64,000 bases of DNA from Vibrio fortis. Its GTDB lineage: Bacteria > Pseudomonadota > Gammaproteobacteria > Enterobacterales > Vibrionaceae. The stretch covers positions 2,294,001 to 2,358,000 of the forward strand of contig NZ_AP025487.1 of the NCBI RefSeq assembly GCF_024347475.1, in the 5' to 3' direction. The notes beneath the pieces are model-generated. The model ran no database searches. It was not told the origin of the DNA and was given only the letters and a program-made list of their open reading frames with translations. Every line of letters starts with the position of its first letter. Positions within the stretch are counted from its first letter, which is position 1. Of the stretch, positions 16,517 to 25,335 are shown one piece after another. Made by a program: the position numbers and the translations under genes.

Positions 16517-19500
16517 TTAGCTGTACCACCCATCAGCCAATACTTCAGCCTGCTCTAACACAAGCTTGATCGCCTCTTCAGCCGCATCAGGTGGGTACTT
16601 CCATCTGCGCAGCAGTCGGCGAACTAGGTTACGCATACGAGCACGGACACTTTCCCGCTTCTGCCAATCTACCGTTGCAGACTTACGAAGTTGATGAGTC
16701 AGTTCTATAGCAAGCTTACGTAGGTTGTCATCCCCCAACTCTCGAACCGAAGACTCGTTTTCGACCAAAGCTCGATAAAACGCAATTTCATCAACAGAAA
16801 GGTTTAACCTATCCAGCATGGCCGCATCTTCCTGCATCTCTTTCGCCCATTGAATCAACTCTTCAATAACCTGAGCCGTTTCAATATTACGGTTGTGATA
16901 CTTTTGAAGCGTGGTCATGATGCGATCAGAGTATTTCTTCTCTTGAATCACATCATTCTTCATGCGAGCTTTCACCTCATCACGTAGTAACTTTTCTAAT
17001 AGCTCTACTGCAAGGTTCTTCTCTTTCATGTTCTTGACGTCTTCAAGGAACTCTTCTGACAGCAAACCAATGTTCGGTTTGTCTAGCCCTACCATTGAAA
17101 AGATATCATCAACGCCATCGGCAACGACCGCATTGTTAAGGATTTGCTTAAGAGCGGTATTACGCTCTTCGTCGGTACGCTTTTTATCAACCGTTGAGTG
17201 CTTGATGAATGCAGCTTTTATCGCGGAGTAGAAAGCAATTTCGTTCTTGTAGCCGCCAGTCTCATCCATCGTGTTACATAGCGAGTAAGCCTTGGTAAGT
17301 GCAGCCATAACATCAAGAAAGCGTCGTTTACCATCTCGAACTTCTTTACCACTGCTATCGTTATGGGACAGACCGGATAAATGGTTCACAGCACCGGGCA
17401 ACAATCGAAGTGCATCGGTTTCAAAATCAGGTCGATAATTGAAGGTGTGACCATCGACAGGTGTTGCGAACATGCCTCGAATGATATCGACCTTTTCCAT
17501 TAACACTGCAAAGGCTTCTGCTGTATCTACAGTTGGCTGACCTTTACCCTGACTGTTGGTATAAGTCTTGAGAGCATTTTTCAACTCGTTAGCAATTCCG
17601 ATGTAATCCACCACTAAGCCACCGGGTTTGTCTTTAAATACTCGGTTTACTCGGGCGATAGCCTGCATCAAGTTATGGCCTTTCATCGGTTTATCGATGT
17701 ACATGGTATGACAGCATGGGGCATCGAAGCCTGTTAGCCACATATCACGTACAATCACCAATTGCAGCTCATCTTCGGTATCTTTGTAACGTTTCTCAAA
17801 CAGCTTTTTCGTTTTCTTGTCATGGATATGCGGCTGCATCTTCTCCTTGTCTGATGCACTACCTGTCATAACGATTTTGATTGCTCCTTTTTCAGGATCG
17901 TCGTTATGCCACTCAGGTTTTATTGCCACTATAGCGTCATACAAATCGACACAGATTTCACGACTCATCGCTACAATCATCGCCTTGCCGGGAAATGTAG
18001 AAGTGCGGGTTGTGAAATGATTGACAAGATCTTTTGCCACTTGCTGTATTCGAGGTTCCGCACCAACAAGCTTCTCTAACGCAGCCCATTGTGATTTGAT
18101 TTTTTCACGGTCTGCGGTCTCTTCATCTTCACCAATTTCATCCTCTACTTCATCGTTAAGAGCTTCGATCTTGTCCTGATTGATATCAAGTTTTGCTAGA
18201 CGTGATTCGTAGTAAATCGGAACGGTTGCACCATCATCAACAGCATCTTGAATATCATAGATTGATACGTACTCGCCAAATACACCGCGAGTGTCTTTGT
18301 CATCCATGGCGATAGGCGTGCCTGTAAAGCCAATGAACGAGGCATAAGGCAAAGCGTCACGCATGTACTTAGAATAACCAAAAACGTACTTGTGAGCTTT
18401 TACAGCGCCATTTTCGTCCTTTATTTCAACCAGTTTGGACTTGTTACCATACTGACTTCGATGTGCCTCATCCGAAACGACAACAATATTTGCTCGCTCC
18501 GATAGAACTGGGTGTTCGGTTTCATCGGCTAAAAGTGCAAATTTTTGAATGGTGGTGAAAATGATGCCGCCTGATTGACGATTAAGTAATAGTTCTCGCA
18601 GGGCATCACGATCATCAGCTTGCTGTGGGATCTGTTTGAGCGTCTCTTGCGCCATGCCGAACGTGTTATAGAGCTGACCGTCCAAATCATTTCGGTCTGT
18701 GACAACAACAATCGTTGGGTTGTTCATAGTTGGCTGCTGAAGCAGTTTGCTGGCATAGCACACCATTGAGATACTCTTACCACTTCCTTGAGTGTGCCAA
18801 ACGACGCCTGCCTTACCACTTCCGGATTTAATTTTGTCTAAGCCTTTTGTCGCCTGAACCTGATACTTTGCAATGTTGTCAGCCACTAAAGGTAAGTTGG
18901 CATCGGCTTGCTTCGCTTTTACTGTTGCTTCTACTGCCGCTCGAACGGCATGGAATTGATGGTAACCAGCGATCTTCTTGATTATTTTGTCGTTGTCAGT
19001 TTCGAATAAGACAAAGTAGCGAATGTAATCAAGCAATAAATCAGGTTTAAAGAAGCCCTTAACGACAGTTTCAAGCTGGTAATCCCAAAGCGGTTTATCA
19101 TCTTCACCAGAAACAGTTTTCCAAGGTAAAAAACGTTCTTTGTTGGCGGTAAGAGATCCAATCCGAGCCGTCCAACCATCACTGACGACTAACGACTCGT
19201 TAAATGCAAACAGGTCAGGGATCTCATCTTTGTAGGTTTGCAGTTGGTTGTATGCGTTCCAAATATCGGCATGTTCATCTGCTGGGTTCTTCAACTCAAC
19301 AACTGAGATAGGAAGGCCATTAATATACACCACCACATCTGGTCGGCGATTACCCTTGGTGCCCGTAATAGTGAACTGATTAACAACTAGGAACTCATTG
19401 TTATCTGGATTGGTGAAATCCATTAAGCGAGCATGGGTATGTTTTGGAGTCAGTTGACCATCTTCAATGATGGAGTATTCAACAGGCACACCTTCAATCA

Positions 19501-19789
19501 AAAGTTTATGGAATGCTCGGTTGTTTTTGATAAGCACAGGTGTTTCAGGTGTGCTTACTGTGTTCACAACCTGATTGAGAACCTCTTCTGGCAATTCAGG
19601 GTTCAATATCTCTAGCTGACTAAGCAAACGTTGTTTTAGAACGACCTGATGATAGTCATCACGTTCAGGGACGTCTGTCGCTGGGTTAACAGGGCCATCC
19701 GGTGCGATGTCATAGCCATTTTTGTATTGGTAGCCAAGCTCTTTAAACCAATCAAGGCATTGTTGTTCTAGTTGGTCTTCTGTGATCAT
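16517..19789 (-). CDS. hsdR: Type I restriction endonuclease subunit R
   Basis: A 1090-residue HsdR. The N-terminal nuclease domain has the PD-(D/E)XK residues D151 and E165-L-K167 (RRPDVVVYINGLPISVVELKN). The translocase motor follows: Walker A HTQGSGKS at 332-339, DEAH at 440-443, then helicase motifs including FTGTP and the QAIARVNR motif VI. HsdR cuts DNA after ATP-driven translocation when the recognition site is unmethylated. It is the last gene of the hsdM-hsdS-DUF4268-hsdR operon and overlaps the DUF4268 gene by 4 bp. Length and motifs are intact, so it should be active. Confidence 0.96.
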   Translation of the reverse strand: MITEDQLEQQCLDWFKELGYQYKNGYDIAPDGPVNPATDVPERDDYHQVVLKQRLLSQLEILNPELPEEVLNQVVNTVSTPETPVLIKNNRAFHKLLIEGVPVEYSIIEDGQLTPKHTHARLMDFTNPDNNEFLVVNQFTITGTKGNRRPDVVVYINGLPISVVELKNPADEHADIWNAYNQLQTYKDEIPDLFAFNESLVVSDGWTARIGSLTANKERFLPWKTVSGEDDKPLWDYQLETVVKGFFKPDLLLDYIRYFVLFETDNDKIIKKIAGYHQFHAVRAAVEATVKAKQADANLPLVADNIAKYQVQATKGLDKIKSGSGKAGVVWHTQGSGKSISMVCYASKLLQQPTMNNPTIVVVTDRNDLDGQLYNTFGMAQETLKQIPQQADDRDALRELLLNRQSGGIIFTTIQKFALLADETEHPVLSERANIVVVSDEAHRSQYGNKSKLVEIKDENGAVKAHKYVFGYSKYMRDALPYASFIGFTGTPIAMDDKDTRGVFGEYVSIYDIQDAVDDGATVPIYYESRLAKLDINQDKIEALNDEVEDEIGEDEETADREKIKSQWAALEKLVGAEPRIQQVAKDLVNHFTTRTSTFPGKAMIVAMSREICVDLYDAIVAIKPEWHNDDPEKGAIKIVMTGSASDKEKMQPHIHDKKTKKLFEKRYKDTEDELQLVIVRDMWLTGFDAPCCHTMYIDKPMKGHNLMQAIARVNRVFKDKPGGLVVDYIGIANELKNALKTYTNSQGKGQPTVDTAEAFAVLMEKVDIIRGMFATPVDGHTFNYRPDFETDALRLLPGAVNHLSGLSHNDSSGKEVRDGKRRFLDVMAALTKAYSLCNTMDETGGYKNEIAFYSAIKAAFIKHSTVDKKRTDEERNTALKQILNNAVVADGVDDIFSMVGLDKPNIGLLSEEFLEDVKNMKEKNLAVELLEKLLRDEVKARMKNDVIQEKKYSDRIMTTLQKYHNRNIETAQVIEELIQWAKEMQEDAAMLDRLNLSVDEIAFYRALVENESSVRELGDDNLRKLAIELTHQLRKSATVDWQKRESVRARMRNLVRRLLRRWKYPPDAAEEAIKLVLEQAEVLADGWYS

Positions 19790-20934
19790 GCGTCGACCTC
19801 ATTATCAAATGTGGTACTTTTAAGTTTTTCATTCACAGTTTGCAGTGGAGATCTAAAAGCACTCTCAAGCAAAATCATATGTTCAATCAACCACTCAATC
19901 ATTTCATACCACTGCTCTCGATTATGACCATCAAATTCTTTACGTGCCTGAACTCGCGATGCCTTCTTATCGTCTAACCTTAACCACTCAAGAGGTGAAC
20001 CAAAAGAAGCCTCAATTTCACACTTCCTCTCGTACAGGTGATCAAATAAAAACTTATTTTCTAGACTTCCTGTTCGAGTCATTTCAAGTTGAACTCGAAC
20101 TTCCTTAACGCCAAATATTAATGTAAAAGGGCACGAACGAACCCCTGATCCTGCACTTAGCCAATGATCTTTACTCGGGTTGATATTATTAAAGAGGTCA
20201 CACTGGCTTCTTTTCATGGCCTCTAAGGCTTGCTCCCAGAATTCCATTCGAACTCGGTGCCTGTTTTTAAGTTCAGCTTCCGTGTTCTTTTCTTCTGCTT
20301 CTTTCGCATTCATACCAATCATCAGCTCTTTGGCTTCTGGAGTAGGAATGATCTGCTCGACATTTAAAAATAGGTCATGACCCATTGCATAAGGAGTTAC
20401 CTTAAAACATTGGACTTGGATATCGTGATTGAGTAACCACAATGCTGTACTCGTTACCTCTTTGCGGAAGTTTGCAGCAACAAGCATTAATCGCTGGTTT
20501 ATTCCTGAGTTAAGCACAACCTCATCCAGATCTGGCGCATCAAGGAATTCACACAATAGAGATTTAGCGTCACCACCATCGCAGTATCTATTCAAGTAAA
20601 TCTGATAAATCTCCACGATTTGTGATTTCGTTAAATTAGAACAATAAGACGCATATTTGAGTGCTTGCCACATGACATCTCGCCCTGTGTCATCGAGCTT
20701 ATTTTCGATGATCACGAGGTTTCCATCCTTATCTAATGCTAATAAGTCAAGACGCTCTCTGGTGTCATCAAAACCATCAAACTCTTTCTGGATGATTAAT
20801 AACTCTTCACCCAACGCATTAGGCTGATGAGCTAACCACTCTTGCAAATGGTCACGCTCTCTAAAACCAAGGTCTGTAAAGCGCTTGGTTTCAATTCTTG
20901 AAATTCGATTGGATTCCTTATCAATCTTAAACAC
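19786..20934 (-). CDS. DUF4268 putative nuclease embedded in the type I RM operon
   Basis: A 382-residue protein with two parts. The N-terminal part carries a PD-(D/E)XK-like core: D63 in RLDLLALDKDG, then E77-N-K79 in LVIIENK, with a preceding LGEELLII helix/strand. The C-terminal part (about 215-370) has the DUF4268 features (HWLSAGSGVRSCPFTLIFG, EWLRLDDKKASRVQ). It is located between hsdS (18 bp gap) and hsdR (4-bp overlap), so it is translated as part of the restriction operon. Such proteins are often found near restriction genes; whether this one is a second nuclease, a specificity helper or a separate defence factor is not known. Intact in length. Confidence 0.8.
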   Translation of the reverse strand: MFKIDKESNRISRIETKRFTDLGFRERDHLQEWLAHQPNALGEELLIIQKEFDGFDDTRERLDLLALDKDGNLVIIENKLDDTGRDVMWQALKYASYCSNLTKSQIVEIYQIYLNRYCDGGDAKSLLCEFLDAPDLDEVVLNSGINQRLMLVAANFRKEVTSTALWLLNHDIQVQCFKVTPYAMGHDLFLNVEQIIPTPEAKELMIGMNAKEAEEKNTEAELKNRHRVRMEFWEQALEAMKRSQCDLFNNINPSKDHWLSAGSGVRSCPFTLIFGVKEVRVQLEMTRTGSLENKFLFDHLYERKCEIEASFGSPLEWLRLDDKKASRVQARKEFDGHNREQWYEMIEWLIEHMILLESAFRSPLQTVNEKLKSTTFDNEVDA

Positions 20935-20952
20935 GTCTTATTGTCCTTTTGA

Positions 20953-22332
20953 TTAGTTCTTGGTTGCCGTTTCTAACTCGATTTCGCCGGAAAGCAATTT
21001 AGGAAGCAAGGTGTCACGCAGGTCTTCAAGAACTGTATTTTGTGCATTATTTTTCGCTGCCATATCGACTAGATTACTAGCTACAGCACTGTACTTTTCT
21101 AGAAGTTCTAGTGGTGGGGTCAAAATCTTAACCTTACGAAGCTCAGCTTGCTTAATGCCTAATGCAGTTGTACCAGAAGCTCGCCCTTCCATATCTGCCT
21201 TTGCTTTTGTTGTTTGGAGCCAGTTAAACAAAAATTCTGGACTACAAACATCACTGTTAGCTCTGAGACCGTATAGTCTTTGGCTTAAACAAAAATCTTC
21301 TGAACCATCAAAGAAGTACAGCTCGCCCATAGGCGCTTCAGAAGTCATGATGATGTCACCTTTGATAAGCGGCTCTTTCATCCATTTCTTGTATGTAGCT
21401 TCATCGATAAAACGAATTGTGTCTGGGCGAACAATCTTTTTGGATTTAATGTTTTTTGCAGATATCGCTGGGTAACCTTCCTCAACCCAATCACTACCTA
21501 ACTTCTTAGGTGTTTTGCCACGATGATCAATAATCATAGATGTGTGGCTATCCAGTGTTCCGACTTCCCAACCTTCCGGGATCAACCCTAGCTCAGACTC
21601 AACGAGCTTTTCTGGGAATAGCGAGGCAGTAACATCATCCATTCCTTCCGGTTGTTCGCCATTCATTTTGGCTTTAACCGGATCGAAATCGACAAACCAT
21701 GATTTGAAAATGGCTTGAGCTATTTCTTCTAGGGTTTTGTTTAATTGGTTGTTAACAGTAACTTTCTTAGTCAGAGCGTTTACTTGTCCAGAAATCTCTT
21801 TTTGAATATCGATTGGTGGAACTATAACTGGTAGCTTTAGCTGACCTGTGATTCCAAGGTAAGCCCTAGTTGAACCTGAACCTGCCCATAAGCCCAAAAT
21901 ACTCTGGAAGTAGCGCGAATCAAAATATGATTTTAGGTAAATGTTGCTTAACTTACTCTCATCCAATACCCGATAATAGGTCACTTGAGGGGTTAGCATA
22001 ATATAGTCGTGATCATTGTCTTGAACTATTGCAGTTCGACCAATCGTAGCTTTGTGAGATAACAAAACGTCACCAACTCTAGAAAAGCCTTTCCTCAAAC
22101 TTGAAGCCTGTTCGTCAGTGATAAACTTACACGTTGTCAGGTCAACACGGCCACCAGATAGATCAGATGCCATGACAAATGGAACACCCGACTCAACATA
22201 ATCTGAGGCTTTAGGGTGGATTCCTCCGTGATTACCATCCAATGGTTTAGCAATGACTTTGTTCTTCACTAGCTCATCAACTGTAAGTACTTCCCAGCCT
22301 ACAGGTAACTCAAAAGGCAAATCAAAGCTCAT
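20953..22332 (-). CDS. hsdS: Type I restriction specificity subunit S
   Basis: A 459-residue HsdS with two target-recognition domains (about 10-175 and 250-425), each ending in the characteristic conserved helical spacer. The first spacer reads QVNALTKKVTVNNQLNKTLEEIAQAIF followed by KSWFVDFDPVKAK, and the second ends in LEDLRDTLLPKLLSGE. These helices set the distance between the two halves of a bipartite recognition sequence. It overlaps hsdM by 11 bp. The recognised DNA sequence cannot be predicted by eye. Confidence 0.95.
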   Translation of the reverse strand: MSFDLPFELPVGWEVLTVDELVKNKVIAKPLDGNHGGIHPKASDYVESGVPFVMASDLSGGRVDLTTCKFITDEQASSLRKGFSRVGDVLLSHKATIGRTAIVQDNDHDYIMLTPQVTYYRVLDESKLSNIYLKSYFDSRYFQSILGLWAGSGSTRAYLGITGQLKLPVIVPPIDIQKEISGQVNALTKKVTVNNQLNKTLEEIAQAIFKSWFVDFDPVKAKMNGEQPEGMDDVTASLFPEKLVESELGLIPEGWEVGTLDSHTSMIIDHRGKTPKKLGSDWVEEGYPAISAKNIKSKKIVRPDTIRFIDEATYKKWMKEPLIKGDIIMTSEAPMGELYFFDGSEDFCLSQRLYGLRANSDVCSPEFLFNWLQTTKAKADMEGRASGTTALGIKQAELRKVKILTPPLELLEKYSAVASNLVDMAAKNNAQNTVLEDLRDTLLPKLLSGEIELETATKN

Positions 22333-24025
22333 AACCCAACCCCGTTAGGTTTTTCTTAATTTCAGCCTCTAGCGTTGCCGATTCTGCAAACTGTTCAGCC
22401 AACTTAGAAGTCAGCACAGCCATCTTCTCAGCAAAAGGAATACCATCATCCTCTTCTTCAGCAGCACCAACATAACGACCCGGAGTGAGAACAAAGTCAT
22501 GCTTAGTGATCTCTTCAAGCATTGCTGATTTACAGAAACCAGCTTGGTCTTCGTAGCCAACACCATGAACTTCTTCACCTGTTTTCCATGCGTGGTATAG
22601 GTCTGCTACTTTGCGGATATCATCAAAACTAAAGTCACGTAGAACACGATCTTTCATGTAACCAAGGTTACGCGCATCAATAAACAGTACTTCACCTTTA
22701 CGCGCACGTAGTTTGCGACCTGCTTTATCTGTGCGAGCGGTTTTGTTCTTAGTTAAAAACCAAATACACGCTGGGATCTGGGTGTTAGTAAACAGTTGGC
22801 CGGGTAACGCTACCATACATTCAACAAGATCGTTTGCGACAAGCGATTTACGGATCTCACCTTCATTGTTTGTGGTCGAACTCATCGAGCCGTTCGCCAA
22901 TAGAAGCGCTTGAGAGCCGTCTGGAGCAAGGTGATGAAGCATGTGCTGCATCCATGCGAAGTTGGCGTTACCTGCTGGCGGTTGGCCGTATTTGAAGCGA
23001 GGATCGTTATCATCAACACCTGTGTTCCACTCTTTCATGTTGAATGGAGGGTTTGCCATGATAAAGTCAGCGCGCAGATCTGGATGCTGTACATTGGTAT
23101 AGGTACTTGCTGGCTCTTTACCGAAGTCGTAATCCAAACCTCGGATAGCCATGTTCATAGCCGCTAGCTGCCACGTCGTGTGGTTGTACTCTTGACCGTA
23201 AATTGAGATCTTCTGCTTCTGCGTTAGTGCATCTACTTTCTTCTCGTTAGCATGGCGCTCAATAAACTTCTCTGACTGTACAAAGAAACCACCTGAACCC
23301 ATTGCAGGGTCATAAACACGACCTTCAAACGGTTCAATCATTTCAACGATTAGCGATACGATAGAGGCAGGCGTATAGAACTGACCACCTTTTTTACCCT
23401 CAGCAAGCGCAAACTGACCAAGCATGTATTCGTACACATGACCGAGGATGTCTTTGCTGTTTAGGTCAGCATGAACAAACGGGATAGTCGCTATCAGGTT
23501 GATAAGCTCATTCAGCTTGGCTTGATCAATCTTCAACGAAGAGTATGACTTGTTCAGTACGCCTTTCAGCTTAGGGTTGTCACGCTCAATACCCTCTAAA
23601 GCATTGTCGATAAGGTGACCAACCGATGTAATTTTCTTCACCTTGCCGTCAATTTCAAGGTCAGCACCACCAATGACCAATGGGCCGTTGTCTTGTAGAA
23701 ACTGCCAACGAGACTCCGTAGGCAGCCAGAACACGTTTTTCTCGGTGTAGAAATCGCGTTGTTCAAGCTCGATCGCAATCTCTTCAGCTAACTCTTCTTC
23801 AGAGAAGTCTGCCGGATCTAGATAGTATTCATGCTCCGGGTTAGCAAGGTCAGCTTTGATCTCGTCCTGACGCAGCTTAAACGCATCAGAAACATATTTA
23901 ACAAAGATTAGGCCCAGCACAGCATGTTTGTATTGTGCTGCATCGAGAGTGGAACGTAGCTTATCTGCCGCTGTCCAGAGCTTGCTTTCCAGCTCTTTGA
24001 GGAATAGTTGTTCTTGTTCGTTCAT
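22322..24025 (-). CDS. hsdM: Type I N6-adenine methyltransferase subunit M
   Basis: A 567-residue HsdM. It has the N-terminal helical domain, the GQFYTP motif at 214-219, the SAM-binding loop DPAMGSGGF at 239-247 and the catalytic NPPF at 325-328. It methylates adenine in the sequence chosen by HsdS and protects host DNA from HsdR. It is the first gene of the four-gene operon, with an upstream 220-bp region shared with the divergent gene at 24248. Complete and apparently functional. Confidence 0.96.
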   Translation of the reverse strand: MNEQEQLFLKELESKLWTAADKLRSTLDAAQYKHAVLGLIFVKYVSDAFKLRQDEIKADLANPEHEYYLDPADFSEEELAEEIAIELEQRDFYTEKNVFWLPTESRWQFLQDNGPLVIGGADLEIDGKVKKITSVGHLIDNALEGIERDNPKLKGVLNKSYSSLKIDQAKLNELINLIATIPFVHADLNSKDILGHVYEYMLGQFALAEGKKGGQFYTPASIVSLIVEMIEPFEGRVYDPAMGSGGFFVQSEKFIERHANEKKVDALTQKQKISIYGQEYNHTTWQLAAMNMAIRGLDYDFGKEPASTYTNVQHPDLRADFIMANPPFNMKEWNTGVDDNDPRFKYGQPPAGNANFAWMQHMLHHLAPDGSQALLLANGSMSSTTNNEGEIRKSLVANDLVECMVALPGQLFTNTQIPACIWFLTKNKTARTDKAGRKLRARKGEVLFIDARNLGYMKDRVLRDFSFDDIRKVADLYHAWKTGEEVHGVGYEDQAGFCKSAMLEEITKHDFVLTPGRYVGAAEEEDDGIPFAEKMAVLTSKLAEQFAESATLEAEIKKNLTGLGYEL

Positions 24026-24247
24026 TGCTGATTTCTTGAATTCGAAAAATTTGCCTTATGATACCAGTCGAATCACAAAAATCCTTAATTTATAACTCTG
24101 TAAAGTATGGTTTTATGAGGTCAGGAGCATATTGTCTTTTTTTGATGTAATTTCACCCTAACGACTTGAGTTTCCGTCAAAATCATCAGATTTTTTTTGG
24201 GAGGGAGTATATATTAAGGCAACTGAATGCATTGTGAGGAGAACAAT

Positions 24248-25126
24248 ATGTCAGTTATGGATTATCAAGATGCTTCGAAAGAAGAGCTTCAAGAACTAGA
24301 AAACGAAAGACTTGAGTTACTGAACGACTTTAAAGAGCAGTTGGCAGCGTTCTGCGATTACCTAAACGTTGACTTAGACCAGCAAGCGACTTTGACATCA
24401 CTAGACACCGCGACAGCACTCACGCTTTCCTCTCCACGCTATATTCCTGCACGAAAGGGAATTTTAAAAATCTCAGCTCAAGGGTATTTAAGCTTAAAAT
24501 TGGTTGAGAAAGTCAAATCAACCACTACAGACATTGTTAAGGCGCTAGCCAACAAAATTGCAGACTCTTCCCAAAAACTGCCATGCAACGACATTGCACT
24601 TAAAGGTTCCGTTGATTCCATCGCCGCAAAGTTGACTCAGCGCTACTTGTTTGGCCATAGACGCTTTTATGACATTGAACCAATTCCAGAAGTCCCAACA
24701 TTGAGGAACAAAGACTTAAGCGCTTTATGTGAACGTCACCTTCTCGATCGAGTGAAGGAGCGTTATACGTCTCACTACCACCGCTACAGATTATGGGACG
24801 GAAGAGCCATCGCTTTATTCTCTAGCTACCTGTTTGATGTCAAAAGTGAAGAGCATAATTTCTTTGATTCTAAAAACTTAATTCATCTTCTGGATAACGA
24901 CCCTGAGCCAATCAAAAAAGAATGGTTTAAAGATGAATGCATCGAATGTTGGGAAGCGCTTTATGCAGATGGCCCACGTTATGCCTATACCGAGCTTGCC
25001 TACCCTGATGAGAGTGGTGTCATTTTTGAAGAATACGTACCACTAGGCATGGTAAGTGAAGATGTATGGGATTCGCTTTATGAGCGCTATAAAAACAAAC
25101 TGAAAGAACATGTCGAGTTAGCCTAA
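24248..25126 (+). CDS. Hypothetical protein divergent from hsdM
   Basis: A 292-residue soluble, charged protein. I chose the ATG at 24248 because GTGAGGAG lies 6-13 bp upstream; an in-frame ATG at 24227 has no ribosome-binding site. The first 30 residues are strongly helical (SKEELQELENERLELLNDFKEQ), and later segments (LFGHRRFYDIEPIPE, HYHRYRLWDGRAIALFSSYLFD) show no domain I recognise. It is divergent from the type I operon and close to the start of the repeat-bounded half of the island. It could be a restriction-linked regulator or a stand-alone cargo gene. Confidence 0.65.
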   Translation: MSVMDYQDASKEELQELENERLELLNDFKEQLAAFCDYLNVDLDQQATLTSLDTATALTLSSPRYIPARKGILKISAQGYLSLKLVEKVKSTTTDIVKALANKIADSSQKLPCNDIALKGSVDSIAAKLTQRYLFGHRRFYDIEPIPEVPTLRNKDLSALCERHLLDRVKERYTSHYHRYRLWDGRAIALFSSYLFDVKSEEHNFFDSKNLIHLLDNDPEPIKKEWFKDECIECWEALYADGPRYAYTELAYPDESGVIFEEYVPLGMVSEDVWDSLYERYKNKLKEHVELA

Positions 25127-25259
25127 TAACTCTTGCCGCTGTTGCAGAGCGTAGATGGGGATAACGTTTCTGGCGTAGTCTCAGCTTACGCTTGTTTTGT
25201 GAGCGGCACTGGTTCAAGTGCTGCTATATCGCCTAAGATGTAATCTAAGTTAGTAGCTC

Positions 25260-25281
25260 TAAGGCGCTTTTGTCCCAAAGC
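25260..25281 (+). repeat. Island repeat copy 1 (TAAGGCGCTTTTGTCCC core)
   Basis: An exact match to the core, followed by AAAGC. Upstream at about 25230, CGCCTAAGA is the reverse complement of the core start TCTAAGGCG, so this copy contains a short inverted repeat. Confidence 0.75.
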
Positions 25282-25335
25282 GGGTCTCGATTCCAGACGA
25301 ATTAACACTAGCTTGGGTATCAAATGAACTAGCTT

